This document shows positions 12,762 to 24,968 of a stretch of 64,000 nt of DNA, in pieces. The stretch is taken from the NCBI GenBank assembly GCA_022818135.1, contig JAFMSR010000015.1:22442706-22506705 (forward strand), in the 5' to 3' direction. Under the pieces are notes generated by a model. That model saw only the letters and a list, made by a program, of their open reading frames with translations. It ran no database searches and was not told the DNA's origin. The translations under genes and the position numbers were made by a program. Origin of the DNA: Saxidomus purpurata. Taxonomy: Eukaryota > Mollusca > Bivalvia > Venerida > Veneridae. Position 1 is the first letter of the stretch; each line of letters opens with the position of its first letter.

Positions 12762-15487
12762 GCGGGTTGCAATGAATACCGGAATCGACTTAACTACCGG
12801 AATCGGTTTTCGATTACCGGAATCTACTTAATACAGGCATTGTATCTACTTAATTCTATTAAATACATGTAAATATGATAGAATTTATGATATTTGACTC
12901 GTATGCAAAGTTTTAGAAAATAATATTAATTTTTGACTTTGGGAGAGTTTTTTTGTTTATAGTTAAATATGTTACAATCGGTGTTCATAACATCTGCAAA
13001 CATGTGAGAATCACAATTATACCTCAAAGACATGCATATAGTTGAGGGAGTATAACTATTTTGAACGTTACATTTTTGAAGAAATGATTCTGAAATAAAA
13101 TGATTCTGAAATAATAACATTTTACAGGACATAAGCTAAACGTATGTGAATAAATAAATAAATGTAATATAAAATAAATACAAAAGATAATTTTTTTAAT
13201 TTATTCACAAAACATACAATATTCAACGAAACATTCAATAATTTATCATATACCAAATAACACATCATACATAACAATCATCTATCTATAGCAGGCTGTG
13301 TATGAAATCCAAACATAATACATGTATGGTTCGAAGTGGTTGCCACTGATCTGTTAAGAGTTCAGAAGAGATGTTGGGATTAGAAGAGAAACTGTAATTG
13401 TATTTACATGTTTATCTAATGTTAAGATTTTAACTGAAGTTGTAAACATATAATTATAAGCAAACAAATACCCATTAGTCAAGATAATAGCAAGAATGAT
13501 TATCATTCAATCTTACTGTAACTTTTGTACTGATAGGGTGAATCAGGATTTATTATATTAACCATATATTGTATATACGATCCCTGGGTGAATCAAAGCA
13601 GCAGGCCATTGCTGACATGTATACATATATAAGCTCGCAGTGGGGTTTTTGTGCAAATTAAGTCTTTAGCTGTACTGACAAAATTTAAGGATGACAAAAA
13701 TTAACAACACGATTTCTTGATATTGTCAAGTTTCTGCAAATTCTATTTTTTAAATGAGCAACTGTTATAAATTGTATCAGTAAACCGGTAATAATCGCTC
13801 CAGAAAAATTACATTTTGATGTTGTTTTCTTTTTATGTTTTGAGTCGGACGTTACGTCTAATATTCATAGAAAAATGAATTACACTCATACAGTCAATTA
13901 CATAATTGCAATATCAATTATAATATATGTATACATGTCAGTTTGATAAATCGCTTACCTTAACAATGCTGAACTACAGTCATAATCCGGGGAAACTTCA
14001 TCACGTGCTAAATACAAGACTTTGATTCTACGGTTCCTTAAAGGAGCCGCCTTTACATATATGTTAATCAAAAGATGACACGTGCAAATAATAAGACTGG
14101 TTCAGCGGTTACTTAAAATACATTAATCGGCAATCATACTTGTTTGTATTTTGATATTTATAATCGTCTCTTTTATACATAAGTCTGAGTGATAACAATT
14201 TCTGTCCCATTTCCACAGGTTTTACACCTGATTGCAGCCTTTAAATGGCCCTTGATTAAAAGAGTGCACGTGAATATTACGAGACTTTGGTTGTGCAATG
14301 CTGGGGCTTCAAATTAAATATTTTGAGGGATTTGGCAAATGGATGAAACAGATAACGCAATTATTTGATAAATATCTAGATTTTATTCAAATAACCTTTG
14401 CACACCGGCATATTTTTTTCACACTCGACAGACATGCATGCGTTTTTGTAAACACTGTACATCACATTATGGCTACTTTCGGTTTACTGCGCGTGTTGTA
14501 TACGTCAGCAAATAGATTGAGCTGTAACATGAAAGTAAAATTTCCATTGGCCCACCTACAGAGGTCACGCGCAGGGGTCACCCTGTCTGCTAACCTGCGC
14601 ATGGACTTTTTTTTTTTTTTTGCTAACGAGAGGTCAATTTCAAGCGTTCTCATAAGATGTCAATATACCTAGGTTTGAGTACGACATGTCTGCTTTATGT
14701 CTGTGAAAAAATATTTGCACGCGCTCAAAACACTATCCCACAGGGGCCTGTACGCGAACGTTGGTAAAATGAAAATTTTCAAAGCTGGTAAAATTGTGTC
14801 CAAGGTCATTTTCAAGGTCGTCTTAAAGTGTCAGCATTTGCCTCAGACATCTGAGTTTTCAACATTCAGGAGCTGTCGGCATAGCCTTTAAATTCATACA
14901 GACAAAACGTGTTCCATACGGTCACTGTCACTTCTATGGAAGGCCAAACCTGTCTTAACCCGCGTATACGGTTTATTACGTTACAGGTGTTCAAAGGATA
15001 TCAGACATTAAGTAAAACATTTCAATGTATTAACATTTCACACAATCATCACGCCAATTAAATAGCTCAAGCATAACTTAGAAAAAAAATAATGGTACAA
15101 TTTTTAGTTACAGTCAAAATGCCGTATTAGCTTATGACATGTAAAATATTAATATTTCAGAATCATTTCTTCAAAAATGAAGGGGTTCAAAATAGTTATA
15201 CTCCATCAACTTTATGTATATCTTTGAGGTATAATTATGATTCTCACATGTTCGCAGATGTTATGAACACCGATTGTAACATATTTAACTATAAACAAAA
15301 AAACTCCCCCAAAGTCATTTTCTGCTTAATAGTATTATACGAGTCAAATATCATAAATTCTATCATATTTACATGTATTTAATAGAATTAAGTAGATACA
15401 ACGCCTGTATTAAGTAGATTCCGGTAATCGAAAACCGATTCCGGTAAATTCCGGTAGTGAAGTCGATTCCGGTATTAATTGTAACCG
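12762..15487. mobile_element. 2.7-kb element with ~360-bp inverted ends
   Basis: The left end (12762-13135) and right end (15127-15487) are inverted copies, about 85% identical by eye. Both contain 'ccggaatcgac', 'gtgagaatca' and a 'ttgtttatagttaaatatgt' block. The open frames in the two arms translate to matching peptides (SLRYN(C/Y)DSHMFADVMN), which confirms the homology. TGATAGA flanks both ends (12755-12761, 15488-15494) and may be the target duplication. The interior has no transposase frame that I recognise. Confidence 0.75.
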
Positions 15488-15494
15488 TGATAGA

Positions 15495-17257
15495 ACTGTC
15501 CAGTTTGGAGTATCTCTTGGTGCGTACCCTATTCTAAGTCTCTGTCTTCCATAGCAATCCATACCAATTCTGCCTTTCAATTTTAAATTATTGTATTAAT
15601 AAAAAAGTCCAAACACAGACATTTGTCTAAAAAAATTTTTAATCGAGTGTTGTGACCGTCAAGGTTATCACAAATCTATCAAAACTAATCAACCGAAAGT
15701 TCTTGAACAGCTCAGATTCATACAAAACTAATACAAATGATATTCACTAGCTGTTTCAGAAACTTTCATAAAGATTTGCACTGAAATTTGAAAATGTTCA
15801 AAAATGTGTTTTTCAGTGATTTCGAATAGTCGAACTTATTTTAAATAGGTTAAAATATCTCCAGATGACTTTTATTCACTTTTTAATTTATTCACTACAG
15901 CTGACTTTTGTTATAGAATGTTAAATGTATAAAATGACTCATTTTTAAAAAAGTTTATTTTTGGAAACCCGATCGGATAGTTTCAGCCTGATAGAGGACA
16001 CGCCAAATTACTACGACATGTATGGCAGCAAATAGTGAATGACTTCGTTTGCAGAAAGTTTTTGATAACCGAAAAAGCATAGTGTAAATATCTTACCTTC
16101 GTATGACATATTGTTCAAATCACATCTCGATCCTACATATCAAAACGTGTTTTTCTTTCGTTCTCAGAAAATCGAATTTGCACTTCCGGGTTGGGAAAAT
16201 GGGCGCGCTTGATTTATATTGAGCAGATTTGTAAGGGACATAACCGCGGTGGAAGTTTTGGCTTTCTTCTTCTTTATTAGTTCAAAGAGTTCATAGAGTT
16301 GGTAGGAGCCAGATATGGATATAACATATAAAATTTCTGTTTCTATAGGCCCATTTGTTTTTTTTTCCCAGTTTTAAATAAATTATATGTCTAGCTCCGG
16401 TTGGGTTTTTTCACTAACAAAAAAAAAGGTTCCGCATGTCAGCTATAAATAGAAGTGAAACTGAAAATAGAAATTCACGGTATTAGTTTTTTGAATCCCA
16501 CATCTTACATGCAAGAGCAATACATGAAAATACTAATATACTGTATTTGACACAGATCTAGGTCCGTGGAAAGACCCTCACTTTACAAGATGTCAAAATC
16601 ATTAGTGACTCAGCATCTAAATATAAATTGTTGCATTCGTGCGAAAACATTATTTTCAAGTAATCAACCGAAAGTTTACCCACGTAAGTAAATAAATGAT
16701 TATTTGGTATATAAAACTGAGCTATCCATGACTTATCATTTATCATTATTTTTTATTTTTTTTTTCGGGTCGTACCGACTATGCCTCGAACGAGGATGGT
16801 GGACCCAATAAGCACAATTACAAACAAACAGACTTATCATTTTCTTAAAGAGTTTATTTTCTTTGAAATAGAATTTGAATTTTTTGAAGTAAAAATTAAT
16901 TTTTATCAAGATTTGGAATATATGTATGTAAGATACCTCATTTTATCTATACATGTATATTTAGGAAAATAGATTTTACTTTTGAGTTTGTCACTACTAA
17001 ATTTTATTTATTAATGTCCCATCCATCACAAGTATAGATCTAGATCTACATATAAAACATACATACACAAACCAACGGAGATTCTAGATCTATATTAAAT
17101 TAACATGTAAATTGACATTCTTAGTAAGAATTATATGAGACTTCACATTCTATTTGCACAACAAATATCACAATTACTATCACATATTATACAAGGTAAA
17201 AGTTACAAAATTTTACTGCGATGTGTTTTACATCACATTAATACCAATCCAAGCCAC
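15495..17257. other. Non-coding, upstream part of left duplication
   Basis: From 16190 on it matches 25690-26060. The block at 16760-16830 is an inverted copy of 6150-6215. No gene seen. Confidence 0.5.
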
Positions 17258-17374
17258 AGGTGAGTGTAGCGTACCAGGGTCCCGAACAGTGATTTTTAGT
17301 TACTATATACTATATAACTAGGCTATTTTTAACTAAAATCACTGTTTGGGACCCTGGTACGCTACACTCACCTT
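17258..17374. mobile_element. Small MITE with ~45-bp inverted repeats
   Basis: Begins 'aggtgagtgtagcgtaccag' and ends in the complement at 17352-17374; arms meet at an AT-rich centre. The insertion is absent from the gene B side of the duplication. Confidence 0.8.
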
Positions 17375-17690
17375 AGATCCAAGCGTGTTTCGTAGATGTT
17401 TTGTGAAAATTACTCGGGAGGTAATTTCAGCAGTCAAAAATAGTTCCGGACCCCTAGAGTGATATACTTGGTATATATATCACGCTCAAATCCTTCTTCG
17501 CCTTTATGGCAGAAATTTTCAATAGTGTTAGAATAAATTTTATTTCGTGGTTTTCATGTACGTACTGTGATATAACGGCAAATTGTATCAATACTAGCTG
17601 AAATCATCTGCATTCATCTGTATATATACCGTCTGACTTCAAGAAGCTGAGCGCTTACAGCGCCGAGTTTAAACGTTGACGTCTTAGGTG

Positions 17691-18841
17691 TCAGTCACAC
17701 CGGACTTACAGACGTGCAACAGATATTTTTTTCTTCAATCTGTTGGCGTCCGTTCGCATACGTTTCTCGTCTGTTTCTTATACGGTCTTTGCGGTCCTTG
17801 TCCGGTGATATCCGTTTGTGTCTGTAATATCCGTTGGCAAGTTTTGAGCATGTTCAAAACTTTTAACAGATAAAACGGATAAAAGTTATACGGTATGTCA
17901 CGTAATATAAACACAGAGTACGTTTTCTAATATTTATTTGTACTAAGATCTATGGTTACCACAGCCAAGTAAGTCAAAAATAATCTAAACAAAATGGTCA
18001 CGTCTTATATAGCCCCTTTTGGGCGTTCTACTCATATGATAGAAACGTGATCTAAGTGACAGTTAATGACAGGCCTGCATTCTTCTGGATATCTCCAGAC
18101 CGTAAATGCAGGACAGTCATATGCACTAATTATCAATTAATAGTAATTAGTAATATAATAAACTTTTATAATATGTATAATATTGACAAAGATATAGGAC
18201 CTGTCAAAGAATGTACATGTTTATGGAAAGTATGTAAACAACGATTTGTATCAATTACCTACAGGCTGGTAATGAGTAAAAACTTTCAACAACTTTGAAT
18301 ATTCTCCCCGGTATATTTTGACAAATATACCATTATTTGACAAGGTAGTCATCTGTTTTATTCGGAACTTGTGCGTTCCTTATACGTTTTGTACGGAACG
18401 AGTACGTTATGTGTCCTGTATTTGTCCGGTTTATATCTGACCACCGGACTACTAACGGACTTGAAACAGATGCACCGTATGTACTCCGTATGTACCCGCT
18501 GTGGCAGTCACGTGACCGGTGCAAATACGGTCTTGTCCGTTTCTCGTATGGTACATATGCGTTTTCTCCGGTATATGTCCGTTAGTTGTAAGGTAATATC
18601 AGTTCCTCATACGTTCATCGTAAGGTGATGTCCGTTAATTATACGGTGATGTCTGTTAACAGTCTGTTTATCGTCCGGTACATGTCCGTTATTCGTCCGG
18701 TCAGTGTACGTTTCATGCGCTCGTTACATTGATCGCGAGGCCGAAGAGAAGCGGCGGGGACAAAGTACCAACGGACACCAACGGATAAGACTGATTTTGC
18801 ATTTTTTATCCGTTGCACGTCTGTTAGTCCGGTGTGACTGA
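17691..18841. mobile_element. 1.15-kb inverted-repeat element with internal TCCGTT/TCCGGT repeats
   Basis: The ends TCAGTCACACCGGACTTACA and its near-complement at 18805-18841 form imperfect ~37-bp inverted repeats. Both subterminal regions (17740-17840 and 18370-18800) are built of short degenerate units around 'tccgtt', 'tccggt' and 'atacg'. The centre is AT-rich. No transposase is recognised, so it is non-autonomous. It lies 1.1 kb upstream of gene A and is absent upstream of gene B. Confidence 0.8.
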
Positions 18842-19590
18842 ACCATTATATATATACAACATTAAGCACGAACAACGTACCACGTAATTGACAGTATCAC
18901 GTTTATATAAAATATACCAATACTATACTTTCAGCGTAAAATTAAGAGAAAAACTGTTAAGTTTTGGTGAACATTTAGACAAAGATCGACAATGTAAACG
19001 TTTGTGAATATTTTAATTATAGCTGAACATAATTCCCGCCATGTATTGTATATCACGCTCAAATCCTTCTGGAGTTAGTGTTAGTATATAAATTATAATT
19101 CTAGATTCTTGATGGGGTATACGGCCTCGTATGATGCTTTTTGAATTGCCGTTAGGGGAGGGGTTATGTCAATTTAAACAGGCTGTATACCCGTCGAGGA
19201 TCTATATTACGAATTTATTTAGAAGACAAGAAAGCTACCTGATTTGTTCTCGAACTATTGCTGTTATATTTATAAATAACAAAATTTCTTGCAGGTTGTA
19301 GATTTTTTATTTACGCCGTAATTCAATAAACTAAAAATCACGAACAATCAAAAATACAAATATGTTTGTCGTTATGTTAAAGCCAGTAAAACTTAGATCT
19401 CAATCTGATGTAAGCCGGAGAATCACTACCGTTGCCGCTATGTTCCACGTCGGTACGGACTAGGCCTGGTGAATAAAACACGTGTTGCAAATAGATGTAG
19501 GCAGACGACACTTCAAACAAGCGAGTAAAATTTGCAAACTCGTACGTCGCCAAATGAAAAAAATAGTATGAAGAAAATTAATATTGAAAA

Positions 19591-19950
19591 CGATAAAAGT
19601 ATTAGATTGATAAAAAGAGTCATTTTATTTATATGATTTCATAATCTTGTTCTTTTCTGTCTATCTGTCTATTTAACGTATCTAAAATGCACATCACAGT
19701 CACAAGAGAGTGTAACTCATTTAATTAAACATCCTCCAGCCACCCATGAATTCCCCATTCTAACCATCTTGCTATTGACTGGTCTATCACATCCTGCGGG
19801 GGAAGAAAGTAACTGCAACGGGGAAACGTTTCAACAAGGGACCTTAGTATCAAATTTCATCATGAGTGTGTACGCCTATATATATAAGCCTATATAATCT
19901 ATAATTTTACAAGTTTGCCTCATTCGTATATGTTTACAGGTGAACTTACA
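19591..19950 (+). promoter_or_regulatory. Proximal promoter of gene A
   Basis: About 340 bp upstream of the ATG are well conserved with the region upstream of gene B (26545-26969). TATA-like motifs lie at 19881-19888 (TATATAAG) and 19891-19898 (TATATAAT). Initiation about 30 bp further on would leave a short leader of roughly 25 nt. A palindrome GAAACGTTTC lies at 19823-19832. A tttacag at 19933-19939 could instead be an acceptor from an upstream untranslated exon; I cannot decide between the two. Confidence 0.5.
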
Positions 19951-22131
19951 ATGGAACTTTCAAGAGCGGCTATATTTGTATTACTCCTACAAGGTGCTTT
20001 GACGGAAGGAAAGGTTTGTCCGAGCCCGATGAATGTAGTTTCAAATAGTAAGAAAGTTCTTCACATGTAACATTTGTAAACACATGTATGAAAATTCAAA
20101 AAATGAGATTATACAGAGTAAAGTAACATAAAAATCTTTCACTGGTTGCACGTGCAGATGGGAATATCTGGCTCGAGGGTAACTGTTTTGGCGGTGACGA
20201 GGCTCTGCCGAGTTACCGCCAAAACAGTTACCCGAGAGCCGGATATTCTCATTTGTACGTGCAGCCAGTGATAGATTCTTTTTCTTGCATACCATATTCT
20301 TCTAATAGTAGCAGAAATTAAATAAAACTAATGACTTATATTTACGCGCTATTTTCTTGTAGTAATGTATTAATTTACGCATTCATTCATAAAGTAGTTT
20401 GTTCTGACGTCATTAAGTCACCTTGCACCAGGGGGTGTAAGATGAGATTTTACAGCACTGGTTAAAACTGCAGATATCCCGATCTGGTATGCAAGAATGT
20501 TATTTCATGTACTATTTTAACATTACATAAATATTGATTGTCGATTCATACTTTTATATGTCACAAAATTATACATTGCTACACTTTTCTTTGTTTTGGT
20601 GATATTTTTATCTCAGTTTCTCAAGGTACATGTGAAATAGAAAATTCTAGATTGATTAATTTCTTTTTGTTCAATCGCTCAGTCTACTAAATTATTATTT
20701 TTTCCTCCATAGGTTCGATGGAGGAGCAAGGAGGGATGTATTACTCGGTACGATTCGGACATTACATCGAATTAAATTGCTGTTCAGAAGAAGTGGTAGA
20801 TGTTGCTCACCACTGGATGAAATGGAATAAAGATAAAGAGCAGTGGCAAAAATATGACCCCAGTCGCAATGGTGTTTCGTTTAATGACAACAGACAAACT
20901 CTTTCAATACATAGCTCAATGTTTGAGGATGCCGGGCTTTATCAATGCAGTGTTCAAAATGGTTCATCTGTTGCCAAAGTTATAAACTATCATATAGACA
21001 TTGTTGCGTGCGATAAACTGGCAAGAGGACCTTACCTTGTATCCCCCTTACCTTGTCAGGAAACACTTGCCCGCGAAAAGGAAACGTTGACACTCCCATG
21101 CACGGGTTACTTTGGATGCGGAGAAACAGGCGATATTAGGATTGTCACATGGTTTGTATCTCGTGATAAAAACAAGCAGGATGATTGGGTAGAGGCAACT
21201 TCAGTAGACGACCGATACAAGCAAATTGACTTTCAACGGTAAGTAAATTAGTGGCCTAGAATTTATAATGCCCAGTTATAACCAATTTTTGCTGACTCAC
21301 TGTATTCAAAAGGCTCCTTAGAAACATTTTCAAAGAGCACACGTACATGTACACACGTTTCTCAGAAAAAAAGGACTTTAAATCGTTTCGCAGTATAATG
21401 AAAGTTTTATTATTTAAATTTGAAAACAACCAATCAGATTACGTGAACATGGATACGATTTAATTACCTAATAGTTTAATTAATTTTTATTTCAGAGATG
21501 GCGATGTCGTGAAAGGCTCAAACCTTACTATTCTTGGTGTATCAGATGTTGACTTTAACCGGAAGTTTATGTGTCTGGTAGCGTCTCCTCAGGAAGTGCA
21601 CGGGCAAACTAGGATATTAGTCACTCTTAAAAAAGGCAAAGCGTCTCATTACTAGATCACCTAATAGGCCAAAAATGCTATTTAAATGCGAAGCTGCAAG
21701 TAATTTTACCACATCTGACAATTGTTGAAATTTGATTGGTTTTGTTCTTGATAATATATTCATATTTATTAATAAGATTTTATGACACACTCTTGTTTCT
21801 CTGTATATATTATACGTGTGAATTGAAAATGTCGAAAAACAACACGCAGCCAATGCATTGTTTTATATCTGAGAAACATTGTTTGTTGGATGAAAACGTT
21901 CTTTACAGATTTTTTTTATTTTCAGATAATTCTTCTGTGTTCAGCGCTTTCTTTACATCTGTAAGGATTCTGGTTGTTGTAAGTGCTGTCGTCGTATTCT
22001 CGCTGGTATTTAATGTGGTTGTATCAATCATGACAATTCATCAAAGATTGAAACAATCAGACAAGACTGACCGAGGAACATCTCGTCAGAAATGGATGTC
22101 AGTGGAGTCAGGAAATGATGAAATTATTTAA
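19951..22131 (+). CDS. Gene A: two-Ig membrane receptor with short tail, no TIR (decoy-like)
   Basis: Exons 19951-20047, 20713-21238, 21496-21635 and 21926-22131 join to 322 codons with phases 1, 2 and 1. Residues 1-20 form a signal peptide (MELSRAAIFVLLLQGALTEG). Ig1 spans about 33-130 (Cys-Cys start, DAGLYQCSV end). Ig2 starts at CDKLARGP, contains CTGYFGC and ends with FMCLVAS. A membrane helix lies near 268-292, followed by a 30-residue polar tail ending in NDEII. There is no TIR. Intron 3 has a GC donor at 21636-21637; reading through it gives a stop at 21653-21655 and a 260-residue form without membrane helix, so a secreted isoform is possible. Ig1 and the first half of Ig2 share one exon, unlike C, D and E. 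The ectodomain is homologous to C and D. By the family analogy of IL-1R2, a decoy role is plausible but inferred. A TATA-like box lies about 55-70 bp upstream of the ATG. Confidence 0.9.
20134..20277. mobile_element. Hairpin MITE in intron 1 of gene A
   Basis: The arms (start 'atctttcactggttgcacgt') are near-perfect inverses, with 'ggcggt...accgcc' at the centre. Gene B lacks it at the same place, so it inserted after the duplication. Confidence 0.85.
21636..21925 (+). promoter_or_regulatory. GC-AG intron 3 of gene A
   Basis: The donor context is AAAAAAG|GCAAAG and the acceptor is ttttcag at 21919-21925. Only the GC donor joins exon 3 to exon 4 in frame (phase 1) at the position where C and D have AAAAG|GTGCAG. 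Retention adds six residues (GKASHY) and a stop. Confidence 0.8.
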
Positions 22132-22350
22132 AGTATAAAAGTTTCAAAGCTTTTTGCGAGAGTGTGCACGGAAATAATTTAAAGTATAAAAGACTAGAGT
22201 GTGCAACGCAAATAATTTAAAGTATAAAAGTCTAGAGTGTGCAAAGGAAATAATTTAAAGAATAAAAGTGTAGAGTGTGCAACGGAAATAATTTAGAGTA
22301 TAAACGTCTAGAGTGTGCAACGGAAATAATTTAAAGTTGTGCAACGGAAA
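22122..22350 (+). repeat. Tandem repeat, ~38-bp unit, ~5 copies, over stop codon and 3' UTR of A
   Basis: The unit 'gaaataatttaaagtataaa' + 'agtctagagtgtgcaacg' repeats. Its first copy overlaps the last codons and stop of gene A. Gene B has a single diverged copy. Confidence 0.8.
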
Positions 22351-22896
22351 TAAGAATGATCTCAATCTATAAATACAACATGACTTGTTTTGGGAAACTG
22401 CGATATGTGCTCCATATCTCAATATCGTGTGCGTATTTAAATTTCCACGAACTGACTATCCAATCTCGGGATTTATTGTAAGAGGATATCGGTTAGATAA
22501 AAACGCACTTTTGTATTTATTTTCGGAAAATATGTAAATAGAAAGTAGAAAAAGGATACAAATAATCTGATTACATGTTTTATTGATACAGTTATTTGAA
22601 AACTTGTAATTTTCAAACAATATGCACTTGTGATATATAAGCACATACACAAAGTTACCCCATACTATAGCTACCTCATTTTAGTTGTTGTTGTTTTTTG
22701 CACTAACACGTAATTTTAAGTTGTATTTAAATTTTAACCGACTCAAAATTACTTGTTTTGCGAACATGACAGATAAATAGTGTACATATTGTGGAAAGAG
22801 GACATACAACTTTTCACAAGATTTAATAGTAAATTTTATCAAATTCTGCCATCAACTATTTAAGCTATTATTTGAAATGTAAACAGAAGTGAGCCT

Positions 22897-22924
22897 TGAC
22901 GTCAGATTTTGGTATGTGACGTCA
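22897..22924. promoter_or_regulatory. Two CRE-type TGACGTCA sites, 3' of gene A
   Basis: Perfect TGACGTCA at 22897-22904 and 22917-22924, 20 bp apart. The pair and spacing are kept downstream of gene B. Confidence 0.5.
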
Positions 22925-23567
22925 TTATTAAAGTAAACAATACGCCTTGTGTAAACGTTTTCAGGATAATTAAATTTTGTTTAGATCTACTGGACTTAAG
23001 TTTACTGTATTTTTGGAATTTTGATATTAAAATAAATGCAAGGAAGCTAGTTTCCAAGTATTTTTCCAGAATGCCCCTTTACCGTATCGTTAGTCATTTA
23101 TTCTACAAACATTTCGACCAAAGAACGATACGGAATTTGGTAAATAAAGTGTGTCATGTTACGAAACAATAAAGAACATATATTTTACAGGTATATTGAA
23201 ATTATAATTCCCGAGTGTTGATCCCTACTTATTTTTCCTTGCATTTCGTTTCGGTAAGGAGCACTATATGGTATCTCGCTTATATATATAAAAAATTGAC
23301 TGTGTGTGGACTTCTAGTCTCTGTATATATGTGTATATTGTTTAGTATAGGTGTTTAATACTTGTCATGTTCATGTAGATTTTGTTTGTTTGTTTGTTTG
23401 TATATGTATTTATATATTGTTCTTTATTTGTTTGTCATTCTGCTCTCCCATTTGTGGAGGTAATAAAGATATTATTAAAAACGCTACGAAGATGTAGATG
23501 TTTACTTTTATAATAGCCTCGAGCGACTTAACATGTTACAGAGAAACATCAACCGTTGTAACGATGT

Positions 23568-23737
23568 ACTCTCGCACGTTACAGGATTTGTGAAAGACAA
23601 ACAATGTACAATACTCTCGCACGTTACAGGATTTGTGAAAGACAAACAATGTACAATACTCTCGCACGTTACAGGATTTGTGAAAGACAAACAATGTACA
23701 ATACTCTCGCACGGTACAGGATTTGTGAAAGACAAAG
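23568..23737. repeat. Tandem repeat, 45-bp unit, ~4 copies
   Basis: Units start at 23568, 23613, 23658 and 23703 and are almost identical. The length is a multiple of three, so frames stay open on both strands (15-residue unit LSHVTGFVKDKQCTI on plus). I see no start, splice or homology support for a gene. Confidence 0.85.
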
Positions 23738-23819
23738 TATGGTTACTATGCGAGTATGCTCATGCTTTCGTATTGTATTATTCAAGTGATCTTTTCCTAG
23801 GATCTAGACCACAAATTTG

Positions 23820-24968
23820 ACAGTTAGACACTAAACAATGATTTCATTTAGTTACATAAATAGTATAATATAGTGTGGCATCTCAATTAACGCACGTTTG
23901 TAAGTCTAGAAAAAAGATGAAATGCAAGTCCAAGATTAAATGTTTTTTATTATCACATGACTGTTGTTTTTTTCATAGTTCATAATTTAAAGAAGCAGGC
24001 AAGTTTTTTTAAAAGATGGTAATAAATTATCGAACAAGTGAGGTTTATAACCCCCGCCCCCCCCCCTCCCCCCGCCCTATTATCAACATCCGGTGATTCA
24101 ACCAATTTATGACGTAATAAAACAGTGTGGCTACATTGATGCTGATAATTTATAGATTCCCTATAAAATTTAGAATAAAAAACAAAGGAAAATTGTGTCA
24201 AATTGAAAAATGCAAACTAGAAATCCGGGTATAATTAAATATTATGGAGCAAATACAATTTAATTATAAATATGTTCGATACTGGCTGCATTGAAAAACA
24301 ATTTTGCACTGAATGTATTGCGAAACATGTAAATATTTTTAATAATTCTCACTTTCTCTTCCTGTCTGTCTGTCCCTCTCCAATTATTTTAATGATCATA
24401 GTTCATGAGATAGAAAATTAGAAGAAAAAGGAAATAATGTCACTACATCATTTGAATGCTGAATCTTTTTTTTTTACAGTGAGGTCTTGCGTCAGAATAA
24501 AATTATAGAAAAGTGTCACGACTTTAATAACCAGAAAAGGTATCGGACTATTGTGTCACACTGTGTGCACTTAACAAAAGTATTCAGCACAGTGTTGAAA
24601 GTAGCGAAGTGACTGGAGCGAGTAACCAGATGGTAAATGTTATGACCAGGCCAGCTGCATTTTACAAAAAATCCTATTATTTCGTTTTAGTTCCTCCACC
24701 TAGTAATAGCTTAAGTTAGTAAGGATTTAAAATGAGAGAGAGAAAAAGCAATTCTAATATTCAGACATCTTAAGTACTCAATTTGGACTTAACGTCATCG
24801 ATCTTGTAAACAAATTGTAAAATGATAGGATAGGCTTGTGTCCTAAGAGTGGCCATGGAAGCTTTAATAACTAAATGAGATATACGCAAATTCGTAAATG
24901 AAAATGTTAATTAAATGTAATGTATAATGTATTGAGTAAATAGCTTCAGTACAGGTCAGTACCCTGTA
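23820..24968. other. Intergenic between A and B
   Basis: A C-rich tract lies at 24051-24076. No gene or known element recognised. Confidence 0.5.

Larger units (their letters stand above)
16190..23065. repeat. Segmental duplication, left copy (carries gene A)
   Basis: Similarity to 25690-30222 runs from the 'aagggacataacc' block (about 16230 and 25790) to 'caaggaagctagttt' (about 23040 and 30195). The left copy is about 2.4 kb longer, mainly through insertions between 17.2 and 19.1 kb. Boundaries were judged by eye. Confidence 0.7.

Noticed and set aside
23568..23737. CRISPR-like array
   Set aside because: Units are contiguous with no unique spacers, and the DNA is eukaryotic.
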